From the NCBI RefSeq assembly GCF_022965805.1, contig NC_133109.1, positions 2,823,857 through 2,887,856 on the forward strand: 64,000 bases of DNA, in the 5' to 3' direction. The DNA comes from Primulina eburnea. Lineage: Eukaryota; Streptophyta; Magnoliopsida; Lamiales; Gesneriaceae. Below the pieces are notes generated by a model. That model worked only from the letters and a program-made list of their open reading frames with translations, did no database searches and was not told where the DNA came from. This document shows, piece by piece, positions 37,401-49,368 of the stretch. The position numbers and the translations under genes were made by a program. Position 1 is the first letter of the stretch; every line of letters starts with the position of its first letter.

Positions 37401-37640
37401 AACAGTTCCTCTAAAAGAACGTGAATTCTTGTTGATTTTATTGTCTGGTCTTTTGTTGTAGGAAGAAAAGGTGGTGAAATAGGGAAGGGAATCGTGCTTT
37501 TTGATATAAGTTTTTGAGAAAAAAGGAAGTGAAGATAAGAAGGGGTTTTGAGAGAAGAACAGAGGTGCGGCGGAGAAGGAGTGGCGGCGGCGGTGGTTTG
37601 CGGAGGAGAGGAGGAGGCGGAAGCTTGTTACATGGGGCAT
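31403..37640 (-). CDS. TRZ: tRNase Z, long form (TRZ3/TRZ4-like, ELAC2 family)
   Basis: Twelve exons on the - strand, all in phase: 37640-37203, 35981-35892, 35287-35243, 35157-35103, 34952-34909, 34822-34403, 34312-34053, 33929-33782, 33653-33606, 33158-32755, 32668-32032 and 31717-31403. They total 2904 nt, or 967 residues, fitting long-form plant tRNase Z. The C-terminal half has the metallo-beta-lactamase signature HIHADHH (671-677), preceded by [14 protein letters not shown] (609-622) and LLLDCGEGT, and followed by [11 protein letters not shown] and HEATFED...RNHST. The N-terminal half is the degenerate lactamase copy with [10 protein letters not shown] and GLQRYC. The enzyme cuts the 3' trailer from pre-tRNA. 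The Arg/Ser-rich start suggests a mitochondrial transit peptide, and lysine-rich segments at ~90-145 could serve nuclear import. Intron 11 uses a GC donor (32031-32030). Confidence 0.94.
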
Positions 37641-38118
37641 GTTGATTTTTATCCAGGGTGGATTTGCGGGGTTTAGGAAAGACGGTGCTTCAGTGTAAGG
37701 AATACTGAGGCCCAACCCAATCAAGACAGGCCCGATACAATGTGGGCCGAGTAATCATGCTAGAATTTTTTGCTGTCTCGGGCTGGCGAACTTTTTCTGG
37801 AAGTTGGATGGTACAGTGATGGATCCAATGGTACAGCATCCTTTGAGGTCTACAGCGGATCTACAGACTACATGTGATGTGTGTGTTTTGTATAAAAATT
37901 AGAAAATGTTTTTTTATATATATTTAAAATGGAATTTATAAATTTTTTTAAAATAAAATTTGAAATAAATTAAAATGTAAAATAAAAATGCAATACATAT
38001 AGTTGGATTGTTAGAGTGTTATGAAAATTATAAAAAAAGTTTCACCACTTCACCAAAATTAGTTAGTAAAAATGGGTTTAAATTTAATAAAATGTGTATA
38101 TATACATATATTTTTTAA

Positions 38119-38169
<51 letters not shown>

Positions 38170-38289
38170 CGTTTAGCGATTTTGTGAATGTCCCTCTGTT
38201 CCCCTCTGTCTGGCTTTTTTTTAAAAAATTAGACGAAAATGCACATGTGGGCGCCAGCTGAGCCTGCACCCTTGGGTGCAGGAACAACC

Positions 38290-38348
<59 letters not shown>

Positions 38349-38357
38349 TTGATATCC
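37641..38357. other. Region upstream of tRNase Z, with (TA)n tracts
   Basis: The presumed tRNase Z promoter is followed by AT-rich DNA with (TA)n tracts at 38121-38164 and 38292-38345. Between them lies a non-satellite segment with the small hairpin CCTGCACCCTTGGGTGCAGG (38263-38282). No gene. Confidence 0.5.
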
Positions 38358-39514
<1,157 letters not shown>

Positions 39515-39694
39515 GAGTGAGTCTCATGTGAGACCGTCTCACGGATCATAATCTGTTAGACGGGTCAACATTACCCATATTCACAATAAAAATTAATACT
39601 CTTAGCATAAAAAGTAATACTCTTTCATGGTGACTCAAATAAGAGATCCGTCTCACAAATACGATCCGTGAGACCGTCTCACACAAGTTTTTGT
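39515..39694 (+). mobile_element. GTGAGAC-family MITE-like repeat, copy 5
   Basis: A well-preserved 180-bp copy from GAGTGAGTCTCATGTGAGAC to GTGAGACCGTCTCAC plus an ACAAGTTTTTG end. Confidence 0.8.
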
Positions 39695-40271
39695 CTATAT
39701 TTATATGCTGAGTATGAGTTGTATATATTTATAATATTTTGAGTTGTATATATTTACAATATTTTTTATATATTGTAAATATTTTTACAAAATGAATATA
39801 TATTTAAATAGTTTTTCATTTTTATTTAATTTGTTTGAATACTTTTTTAACGTTAAACATAGGTGTGGATTTTAAGTTCAACCACTATTTACAAGTTGAA
39901 AGAATTTCACTTGCTGAATGATAAATGACTAATAGATTGAATCCAATGGTTTTTGGTTCATCAAAAATACCATAGATCGATGTTAGTTAATTCATTTTTG
40001 TCACACCCGTCGACAAAAAATGGTCCCATCGATTTAAGATTTATTTTGAGTTATATATATTTTTTCGAAATTTCGAATATATCTTTCTTGAGTTATTTAT
40101 TCAGTGGGATGCTGATCGAGGATCTTTATGATGTTTGATCATTCATATTTCCATCAAAGTTTCCCCTCTAAAAATATGTAGACACAACAACTCGAATAGT
40201 TTTGATATATATTCCACAAATTTTGGAATAAAAAACAAGAAAATAAATGAAGAATCAATTTCTTGAGTGTA

Positions 40272-41096
40272 TGTTAAGATCAAGTATTTATCACTAGATC
40301 AAAAGCTATAGTTGTCAGTCAAAACGTAAATTTATTTTCTTATACTCGTGGTAGCACATAGTGCACCTACTTGGATGTTAATAGGTCAGTCTATTAAGCT
40401 CCGGGAGATGCGTGTCAATATGTCGGTGTTGTCTTATATCTCTTAGAGATCAGTATAACTATTTCCCTGGCACCGACCCTCTCCCCAACGGTGACAATAT
40501 TACCCATTAAGATTCGACGACACTCTTTTAAGGCTCACCTAACTAACCAGATCAAGTGGCACAACGTTAATAGCTTAATGCACGAGAACTTCTCAAGAGA
40601 TCACTCATCTTAGTACTAATCTCACTCATGCACGTTTAGCTTAACATCCCTCCCAAAGAAATATAAAAATATGCTTCTTGGGAAATTTGAACTCATAACA
40701 TCGCTCTGATACTGATTGTTAGGATTAAGTGCTTACCATTAAACTAAAAGTTATAGCTGTTAACGAATGCACAATTTTATTTTCTTATTTTCATTGCAGG
40801 GTACGATACATCTACTTAAGTGTCAATAGGGCGTGTTATTAGGCTCATTAGTCCGCGGAGATGCGTGTTTATCTGCTGTTGTTGTCTCATATCCCTTGAA
40901 GATCAGTCTTATATTTTTTCTATTGTTTCTCACATCCCTGACAGAGACTGTATTGCCCGTTAGAATCAGACGCCATTTTTTAACAACATACATAGTCAAT
41001 CAGATCAAGTGGCGCAACATCAATAGCTCGACATCGAAACTTCCAAAAAGTTACGTATCTCAGTAATACTCTCACTTATACACGCTTAACCCAACA
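40272..41096 (-). mobile_element. TRIM-like miniature LTR retrotransposon
   Basis: Two diverged direct repeats, 40272-40646 (375 bp) and 40717-41096 (380 bp), both start TGTTA(A/G)GAT and end AACA. They enclose only 70 bp. Read on the - strand, the internal part begins with a degraded tRNA-Met primer site (AGTATCAGAGC, within the complement of 40700-40716) and ends with the purine tract GGGAGGGA before the other LTR. Flanking 5-mers do not match, so it is old. It has no coding capacity. Confidence 0.7.
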
Positions 41097-41985
41097 ATAC
41101 ACCTACAATATAATATGTGTGCGTGAGACAAATTCTTGGAAACCCCCAAGAAATTAGAAAATGGTAAATTTTATCACGAGTGGGTAGCAAGATATTTGGA
41201 CCACGTTTGTATATAATAAGAATGTCACAATGAACATATGTTTTTTTTGTAAAAAAATAAAAGTAAATTTTTTAATGAAAGAATAAAAGTAATAGGTTGA
41301 TGGAGGCTACATACCTCCTTTGGATATTATATTTGTTACTTTGTATGGCTGCTGTACAGCTAGAATATTCGAGATTTAGAGGGAATACAACAAAAATAAA
41401 TATCTGAATTTTAAATAAGATTTTTATATTAAAAAAAGATTTAAGAAATATGTTACTAAAATATCATTAAATGTATAAATTTAATTTATTATTAGTATGT
41501 AAACATGTATTCCACAAATACAAAAGAATTTTAAATTTGTTGCAATCATTTTTACCTATAAACATAGGATGTCGTTTATTTCTATTTTAAAATAATTTAA
41601 TTATGTAATTTTAATATTGTCTACGTAAATTATATAACATTTTTTATACATATAATGCGTGTGTTTTGTTCTTAGTCTTTTAAAAAATAAGGTTTTAGAA
41701 AACGTGAAATGTGACGAAGCATCACAATCAAGTTTCAAGTTTCACAAATTATAGTTTTTAATTATATTAAGTTGATTGATAAATTAAATAACATATAAAC
41801 ATACGTTGGTTTTTTTTTTTTGAAACAACAAATTAATTAAAATTCTAAATTAAAAATATATTATTACAAAGGTAAATTAGAGAAATATCTAATGAACTTT
41901 TTGGAATCAAACGACGTTGATTTTTTTTTATTTTTTGGTTACTATGACTCGAATCTTTAAAATTCACGTAATAGCCTTTAATGAG
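41097..41985. other. AT-rich intergenic region
   Basis: I see no gene, RNA or complete element in this stretch. Confidence 0.4.
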
Positions 41986-42726
41986 TAGAGATGTAAATGA
42001 TCCAAATCAAGCCGAACCGTATCAGGCTTGAGCTTGGCTTGTTTAAGATTAATTCAAGCTCAAGCTCGAGCTCGAGCTTGATTCGAGTTTTTATCATCTG
42101 GCTTGAGTTTGGCTCGTTTAAGATTGATAGAGCTCGAGCTCAAACTCGAGCTTTATTCGAGCTTTTATCATCAGGCTAGAATTCGACTTGTCTTGAAATT
42201 ACTAAACTTGTGAAAAGCTCGAGTTCGACTCGTTAAAAGCTCGTTTATCATGTTAATCAAGCCGGGCTCGAGCTTGGTTTATTAATAGCTCGTTTATCAT
42301 ATTTAACAAGCCTGACTTGAGCTCGGCTCGTTTTTGAGCTCGTAAAACATACAATTGAACTCGAATTTGAGTTTGATTCGAGCTTGTTAAAATTAAGTAT
42401 ATATATATGAACTAATTTTATATTAGACATAAAAGTTTAACTTTTATTAGTACTAATATTTTTATTTGTCAACTCAACAAATGAGTCAAGCTCGAGCTTA
42501 CGAGCCACCTAAACGAGCCGAGTTCGAGCTCGCGAGCTTATTAACGAACATGATTGCGAGCTCACAAGCCGAATACGCTTAGGCTTGAGCTTGGTTTGAT
42601 TAAGTTGTTGAGCTCAAAATCGAGCTTGAGCTTGGTTTGATATGATTAACAAACGAACTCAAACAAGTTTTTTATAGAGCCGAGCTCCGAATAGCTTACG
42701 AACGGTTTGGTTTGTTTACATCCCTA
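41986..42726. mobile_element. Non-autonomous hAT element, 741 bp
   Basis: Ends TAGAGATGTAAA and TTTACATCCCTA are inverted repeats (TAG[A/G]GATGTAAA) and are flanked by a perfect 8-bp duplication TTAATGAG (41978-41985 and 42727-42734), diagnostic of hAT. The interior is dense in GAGCTCGAGCTTG-type direct and inverted units, a subterminal-repeat pattern. No transposase. Confidence 0.85.
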
Positions 42727-42920
42727 TTAATGAGTTTATAGGAAAAATTTCAAATTAAAATTGCAAATAAATTAGAAAACCCCTACTGCAAAGTAGATTT
42801 ATTTAATGACTGGTAACGTTATGGCTGATCAATACTTTCATAATTGTTCATTTCATTTGTAAAAATAAAATAAAACCATTTTAAATGGATACGCTTGCAA
42901 CTGCGACCGTAATTAGAAAA

Positions 42921-43018
42921 CAGAGGGAGACCGAGCTTTAGCCCAGCTGGTCTGATCAACTTGTCCCCCGTCTCCATAGGTCTAGGGTTCGATTCCCTAG
43001 TTTTAATTTTAAAAAATA
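42921..43018 (+). mobile_element. tRNA-derived SINE head
   Basis: Pol III box A (TAGCCCAGCTGG at 42939-42951) and box B (GGGTTCGATTCC at 42985-42996) at tRNA spacing, followed by an A/T-rich tail. The 3' end and target duplication are not clear. Confidence 0.65.
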
Positions 43019-43069
43019 GTTAATAGATTTCACATCAATCAAATGATAACAGTAATCGAATTGACTATC

Positions 43070-43880
43070 TATCAGAATGAAATGTTTACCACTAAATCAA
43101 AAATTATAAATATTAGTAAAACCACAACTTTATTTCATTATATTGTGACAATGCAAAACCCTAACCAAGCGATGGGAGAAGAGGCGCGAGGCTGACACCT
43201 ATTTGGGTATCAGTTGATCAGGTTGTTAAGCTCATCTTAAGATGAGAGTGTCTTGATGTCGGTGTTGTCTCATTTACTGGTATCAATGTTATTTCCACCA
43301 TATATCAATGTTACCCATTAAGACATGACATCCTCTTATACAGCTCACTCAGCCATCCACATCATATATACTTCAGTTTCAACAGCTTGACGACTAAGAG
43401 TTTTGCAAGAGTTCACTTATTTCATTAATTTTTCACCCAAATACGCTCAACCCAAGAAATCCCCCTAAGAATTATAGATATATGCTTCTTAAAGATTCGA
43501 ATCCGTAATCTAGCTCGGCTACAAATAGTTGAGATAAAAAACATACCACTAGATACAAAAAAAACTATAGTTATTAACAAAGAGACAACTTTGTTTCTTT
43601 TTTTGTGGTAGTGAAAGCCCCATACCAAGCCACGGGTGAACACAAGGGGCTACACCTACTTATATGCCAATAAGTTGGGTTATTAGGCTCATGAGTCCAA
43701 AGAGAGACGTTCATTACGACTGATGTTATCTCATATCACCTTATAAGTGTCGATCTTATCATTTCTTGATGTCGATGTTGTCTCAGCTTGAGACCAGTCT
43801 TATATTTTAAAATACGGTTTTTCTCTTTAATGGCTCACTCATCTAACCAAATAATACAGCAAATAAAACACTAAAAAGTT
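43070..43880 (-). mobile_element. Second, more decayed TRIM-like element
   Basis: Repeats ~43070-43459 and ~43528-43880 align with the LTRs of the TRIM at 40272, sharing ACCACTAAATCAAAA-, GTCTTGATGTCGGTGTTGTCTC- and CTCACTCA-type blocks. The spacer is again ~70 bp and has a degraded primer-site complement (GCTCGGCTACAAAT). The right LTR is truncated. Confidence 0.6.
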
Positions 43881-44179
43881 GAATATAAAATTAAACAATA
43901 CCTTGTAAGATACAGCAAAGTCGATATGGTGTGTGGGAACATGGCAGATAATTGGCAGTATAGGCTCTCTAAAAAATCAAGGGGAGCATATTATATCTTT
44001 CACCCTATTGCATAAACAAAATTAAAAGATTGAAAAATAAAGGGATTAAAAAAAAGGAATCCAGAAAGTATTTTTTTCCAAATAATACGTACATAGTTGA
44101 TCAGATTTTTTATTTATATATATTATAGGTTTAATTCATAATATTTTTGAAGAATTATTTATTGTATGTCGTTTATAAT

Positions 44180-44374
44180 CAGGGGCGGAGCCAGAAATAT
44201 GGCTCCGTCCGAGCTAGAATTTTAATCTCTAAAATTTTTAAATATTTTAAATTGATACCCGGACTACTATCATAGTATTCTAAAATTATACAAAATTTAC
44301 CTATAAATTTTTTCAAAAAAAATTGAACCACTCGGACTAAAGCCCTGGTACAAGCTAATGTCCCTCCGCCCCTG
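44180..44374. mobile_element. hAT-type MITE, 195 bp
   Basis: Ends CAGGGGCGGAG and CTCCGCCCCTG are perfect 11-bp inverted repeats. The flanking 8-mers TTTATAAT (44172-44179) and TTTATAAC (44375-44382) form a 7/8 target duplication. Confidence 0.85.
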
Positions 44375-44485
44375 TTTATAACTGGATCCATTCATTTCAT
44401 ATTAAACATGAGTAATCTTATTTACACTTCATTCATTGTTCCACAAACCCTACTTTATGAATAATTTTTTTCCCCTTAAAACCGA

Positions 44486-44486
<1 letters not shown>

Positions 44487-44567
<81 letters not shown>
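44487..44567. repeat. (TA)n microsatellite
   Basis: About 40 TA units. Confidence 0.95.
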
Positions 44568-44571
<4 letters not shown>

Positions 44572-45844
44572 TCAAATTTCAGCATTAATTCGCTATTTTT
44601 TTTTTCAATTTTATCATTTCCAACGACCATATGACACCGATGAGGCCCTGATATACCCTCGACATATCATTCAAGACTTGTTATTTTCCCGAGGGATACT
44701 GATGTGGTGTCGATGATGTCCTGATATGCCCTCGACACGAAGCTATGTATTGTATGTAGTGTCATTACTGTACTTATCATGAAAATTAAATAAAATTAAC
44801 AAAAAATAAAAGATATTGAACTAAAACTTAAATTTGAAGACATAAAATATTAAAATCGCAACAAAAATAAAACAAATACACATAACCAAAATTATAGTTT
44901 TCCTATTTTGTATACATATAACAATACGTGTTACATGAAAATTTATATCTCCACAAACTAAATCACAGTGAACGACACCAGACTTGGATAGTAGTTGCGA
45001 GCAAGTTTTCCGAAATTTTTTGTTAGCGGGAATCTCGTGGAAACGACATATTCAGGTATATATTATTAAATAGCATCAAACAAAATGTATATAAGATTTG
45101 GATTAAGAAATTTTAATTACAGGAAATATAAAAATAAAATTAAGAATATTCCCTGCAAAGTTTCCCAAATTCTTGAAAAAGGTGATCAAGTTTATTCTTG
45201 TGGACAATTATTTTTGGTAAAGGTTACAAGTTTCCTAGCACTAAATTCTCAATTCATTAAACGTGATGGGCATCGATTAGAATAATTTATAATAGACATA
45301 ATAATTATATATATATATTATATTATAATTATCAAATATAAGGTAGTAAATAATTTCTAAAGGAATTAAACAAATTTTTTTTATCACAAAAAAATTTAAT
45401 AAAAGAGGAACATGATGGTCTTTTTTAATCATTTTTTTCTATCAACTATGAAATAATTGTATGTTTTTTAAACTTTTTCATTTGTTTTTTTTCACTAGGT
45501 ATGAGTTGACTTATCAACGATATGATATGTAGAATTTTAATATATTATGTTACAGAATATTAATAATTTATATTATATAATAAATTGGGAAAATATCGTG
45601 ACTAGTATATATATTTCTTTGTGTGTAAATAATTATTGCACCAAAAACCTCAACCAACTCCATTTTTCCTTCCTGCATAAATCAACTAAATGCATTAAAT
45701 TCTCTTCATATCCTCCACTAAACCCTCCCCCCACCCGCACCCCCACCCCCCTATATATATATATGTATATATATCCCGGGAGAAGAATATTCAACTTCCA
45801 CACACACTATAAATTTACGGGCAAGGCTGAGCCACCTCTTTCTG
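44568..45844. other. Intergenic region and presumed ERF promoter
   Basis: No other gene. A TATA-rich stretch at ~45751-45772 lies 70-90 bp before the ERF start codon and may serve as its core promoter. Confidence 0.4.
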
Positions 45845-46223
45845 ATGGCAGAGCCGCCGTGCGACACTGCTGAATATACCGGTGCTTCAACTCCTATTCA
45901 AAACAAAATCGGAAAAAACAAAAGCAAGAACCCTTTTGAGAATGATGAAAAGAAATGCAAGAAAAGAGAAGGAACTAGCAGCGGGACCAAGCATCCAATT
46001 TACAGGGGTGTGAGAATGCGAAGCTGGGGGAAATGGGTTTCGGAAATCCGGCAGCCGCGTAAGAAGTCGCGGATTTGGCTCGGAACTTACCCAACGGCGG
46101 AAATGGCGGCAAGAGCACATGACGTTGCGGCGTTGAGCATAAAGGGGAATTCGGCTGTTCTCAACTTCCCTGAGATCAGCGAGTTTCTTCCTCGACCAGC
46201 TTCACAATCTCCGATGGATGTGC
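45845..46223 (+). pseudogene. ERF/DREB transcription factor, 5' part, interrupted by a retrotransposon
   Basis: The first 126 codons (plus one base) of an AP2/ERF gene. A lysine-rich nuclear signal (KKCKKR, 36-41) precedes the AP2 domain (~52-109: [17 protein letters not shown], then [20 protein letters not shown]). The domain has Val at DREB position 14, but Gln replaces the usual Glu at position 19. With the 3' part at 51184-51446, and allowing for one copy of the TGTGC target site, the ancestral gene is 213 codons and looks like the TINY/A-4 DREB group. As it stands, the frame runs 27 bases into the LTR and stops at 46252. That would leave a 135-residue protein with the DNA-binding domain but without the acidic C-terminus. 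The damage is recent, since no other lesion is seen. Confidence 0.88.
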
Positions 46224-46702
46224 TGTTGGAATTATTTTGTGGGCTCACATAATTTAATTAATTGTACATGGACAAGCTATCTAATAAAGGACCCAATAAA
46301 GTGATCTAATTAATTATGGGTTTCCAAAGTATTAAATAAATTGGTATGGTCCACCTTATGTGTAGAAGCCCGGCCCAATTAGGTCTTCTATGATGGGTTG
46401 AAGACTGCTAAGGCTATAAATAAGGTTATGGTCCCCAAGGCACAGAGAATATAACACAGAATACATACGGCACACGTATTTTAGATCTCTCTCCTTCTCC
46501 CCATCAAAGGCAAGAATAAGGTGGTCGATTCTCTGTTACCTTGGAAGATCCATAACTCTGACGCTAGATCAATCAATGGATTCTGGTACGTATTTAATGT
46601 TATTTATATTTTCTGATAATTCGACATGAATTCCTGGCGTGTTGTGATATATGGATTTAATCACATGATTTATAGATTTAATATTTTATTAAATCTCCAA
46701 CA
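46224..46702 (+). repeat. 5' LTR (479 bp)
   Basis: TGTTGGAATT to CTCCAACA. A TATAAATAAGG box at ~46416 is a candidate promoter. Confidence 0.95.
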
Positions 46703-46704
46703 AG

Positions 46705-46716
46705 TGGTATCAGAGC
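46705..46716 (+). other. Primer-binding site of the young Copia element
   Basis: TGGTATCAGAGC, complementary to the 3' end of initiator tRNA-Met, two bases after the 5' LTR. Confidence 0.9.
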
Positions 46717-46928
46717 CACGTCAATGTTGAATTATGAGAATTTTTGTTTATTGATGGATCGAAGCAGAAAAGTATGTTTTATTCTCAGATCTGAGATGAT
46801 TTTCTTGTCTGTAAATTTTTGGATTCAGATCTCTTTTTTTTAAATTTTTCTGAATTTGGATCTGAATAAATTCATGTTATTTGGATCTAGTATTTTCGAA
46901 TTTTACACCCAAAATTCAGATTTATTTT

Positions 46929-46934
<6 letters not shown>

Positions 46935-46968
<34 letters not shown>
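46935..46968 (+). repeat. Poly(A) run in the retrotransposon leader
   Basis: More than 30 uninterrupted A residues inside the leader, far from any transcript end. Its length may be inaccurate in an assembly. Confidence 0.85.
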
Positions 46969-46969
<1 letters not shown>

Positions 46970-47744
46970 GAAATCCGATTTTCTTTTTTTTCGTATGGGT
47001 CGCCGGATGTCGGCAAATCGGCCGTTCTCCGGCACATTTTCGGCGGTGAATCCTTAGGCGTTTTGTTCTTCACACTTTTTCGCTCCATAACCCTCCATCA
47101 ATTAGCCGTAAAAGCCTCTGTACCGATCGAATTTGGATGATATTTCTTCATGATGCGCGAGTCCATGCGAATTTTTTTTCCTGGCCATATTCCGGCCGAT
47201 TTCCGGCCTGATTTTGATCGGATTCTGTTCTAACGTGGTCGCCACCTTATGGGTCGTCTTTTCCCGGCAGTTGGTCGGAGTTCAGGCGGCGGCCGCGGCG
47301 GCTAGCGGCGTTTTTTACTGTTGAAATTAGGGTTTCGAATTTGGGGATAATTTTGGTTGAATTTAAGGCTTTGTTTGGTTTCTAATTTCGAACCAGATTT
47401 TGAAATCCCGAATTTTGACAATTTTTAAATTTTGACTTCCGCAATTCTGATTTGTGAAATTAAATTAGACCATTTCAAAATTTAATTGCATGAAATAAAA
47501 TTAAAATGTAATTATTCGTTATTTTATCGTATTTGTTTATTTTGATAAAATATTTGTGGATGAATAATTATGAGGTGTAAATATTTTATTTCTTGCAAAT
47601 TTGGTCTTCATGTTTTATTTGGCCCAATCAAAGTTAAATTAATATCTTGTATCTCAAATTTGGTTAAATTTAAATTTCATGTTAATAAAGTGATTTTTTG
47701 AGATATGTAGATATTGTTCAAGTCCAAAAATAAATTGTGTTTTA

Positions 47745-48320
47745 ATTTATGCGAAAAATAGTCGGCCCAAAGGAAGACTATTTTTTGGCCAAATTCCATA
47801 CACAATAGATGATTTTAAAGTGTATCTAGATCTATGCGGAAAATAATCGGCCCAAAGGAAGATTATTTTCTGGCCAGATTTTAGATTCAATATATATTTT
47901 TCAAGTGCATTTATATCTATGCGAAAAATAGCCGGCCCAAAGGAAGACTATTTTTTTGCCAGATTGCAGACATAATAAGTGACAAAAAAAAAAAAAAAAT
48001 GTGTTTATATCTATGCAGAAAATAATCGGTCCAAAGGAAGGTTATTTTTTGGCCAGATTATAAGCACATAATTATGTGATCTTAAAGCGTGTCAAAACTA
48101 TGCAGAAATTAATCGGCCCAAAGGAAGATTATTTTCTTGCCAGATTGTAGACACATTATATGATATTAAATTGTGTTATATTTATGCGGAAAATGATCGG
48201 CCCAAAGGAAGGTCATTTTCTGGCCAAATTTTAGCACAATATGTGGTAATAAATATGTGATAATTTCGGATTTATCCATGCATGCAATTGTCGGTCCAAA
48301 GAAAGGCATATTGTTGGGCG
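47745..48320 (+). repeat. Array of ~85-bp units, each forming a conserved stem-loop
   Basis: Six clear units and a decayed seventh in the leader before gag. Stems begin at 47754, 47839, 47924, 48018, 48105 and 48189 (spacing 85, 85, 94, 87, 84). Each is a ~10-bp stem enclosing a 12-nt loop GGCCCAAAGGAA (GGTCCAAAGGAA in unit 4). Stem bases vary while pairing is mostly kept: AATAGTC/GACTATT, AATAATC/GATTATT, and AATGATC/GGTCATT with one G-U. A TGGCCA- or TGCCA-like motif follows each. Function unknown; an RNA packaging or dimerisation role is an inference. Confidence 0.85.
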
Positions 48321-48483
48321 GATTTATTATCAATATTTAATAACCATGATGATAGAGTGCATCATTTACAAATTGTTATTTTTCTTCAAAGATTAAATAT
48401 CAATGTTGTGCAAGGCATCTATTTTTTATGGGCCCACCACCATCTGCATGCATATATATTTGTGATTTATTTAATTTAAATAT

Positions 48484-49368
48484 ATGCATGAACTATATTT
48501 TATTGTGAGTTTTTTGTTCTACTTTGTTATAGCATCTTCTATATCTGCCAATCTGAACAACATTCCAGTACTTAATGGCTCAAACTTCAAGAAATGGAAA
48601 GAGCATGTTATGATAGTGCTCGGCTGCATGGATTTGGACTATGCGCTAAGGGAAGATCGTCCCGCACTTTTGACCAGTTCAGGAACTGCTGATCAAAAGG
48701 GTTCTTTGGAAAAGTGGGAGCGATCAAATCGCATGAGTCTGATGATTATGAAACATTCCATTCCAGATACTATAAGGGGTGCAATTCCTGAAGAAAATGA
48801 TGCTAAAAAGTTCCTTACTCAAATAGCAGATCGTTTCACTGCAAACGAAAAGGTCGAGACAAGTACAATTTTGAATAAACTTGTCTCAATGCGGTACAAA
48901 GAGAAAGGGAACATAAGGGAGTACATAATGGAAATGTCAAATCTTGTGACTCGACTAAAAGCATTCAAGTTGGAATTGTCGGAAGACATAGTCGTGCATT
49001 TAGTCTTGATCTCTCTGCCTGCACAATTTAATCAATTCAAAATAAGTTATAATACCCAGAAGGAAAAGTGGACTTTGAATGAGCTTATTGCGCAGTGCGT
49101 TCAGGAGGAGGAGAGATTGAAACAAGATGTGATTGAAAGTGCTCACTTGACATCTAACTATCAAGGTAATTGCATCAATAAGAAAAGGAAATGGAGCAAT
49201 AAGGAAGGAAACTCTGGGACTTCACATCATATGGAGCAACAGAAACAAGATAAAGTGATCACTTGTTTCTTTTGCAAAAGGACTGATGGGCATGTGAAGA
49301 AAGATTGTCCCAAATACGCCAATTGGCGTGCAAAGAAAGGGTTGCCTAAGGAGCCGGTTGCCAACTGA
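48484..49368 (+). CDS. gag: Copia-type gag polyprotein (intact)
   Basis: 294 codons without a break. After a hydrophobic N-terminal stretch, perhaps read from leader sequence, the Copia gag domain begins at IPVLNGSNFKKWKEHV. It includes LVSMRYKEKGNIREYI and ends with a zinc knuckle, CFFCKRTDGHVKKDC. The knuckle is CX2CX5HX4C, one residue longer between the second Cys and His than the usual CX2CX4HX4C. Gag forms the cytoplasmic virus-like particle and binds element RNA. It is the only intact coding region of the element. Confidence 0.9.
   Translation: MHELYFIVSFLFYFVIASSISANLNNIPVLNGSNFKKWKEHVMIVLGCMDLDYALREDRPALLTSSGTADQKGSLEKWERSNRMSLMIMKHSIPDTIRGAIPEENDAKKFLTQIADRFTANEKVETSTILNKLVSMRYKEKGNIREYIMEMSNLVTRLKAFKLELSEDIVVHLVLISLPAQFNQFKISYNTQKEKWTLNELIAQCVQEEERLKQDVIESAHLTSNYQGNCINKKRKWSNKEGNSGTSHHMEQQKQDKVITCFFCKRTDGHVKKDCPKYANWRAKKGLPKEPVAN

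Noticed and set aside
43496..43510. Pol III box B (GATTCGAATCC) indicating a SINE inside the second TRIM
   Set aside because: No box A at proper spacing upstream; it lies in the short TRIM interior and is likely chance.
47745..48320. CRISPR-like array
   Set aside because: Units are spaced evenly, but this is a plant nuclear LTR element. The repeated core is a hairpin with varying stems, spacers are similar to each other, and no cas genes exist.
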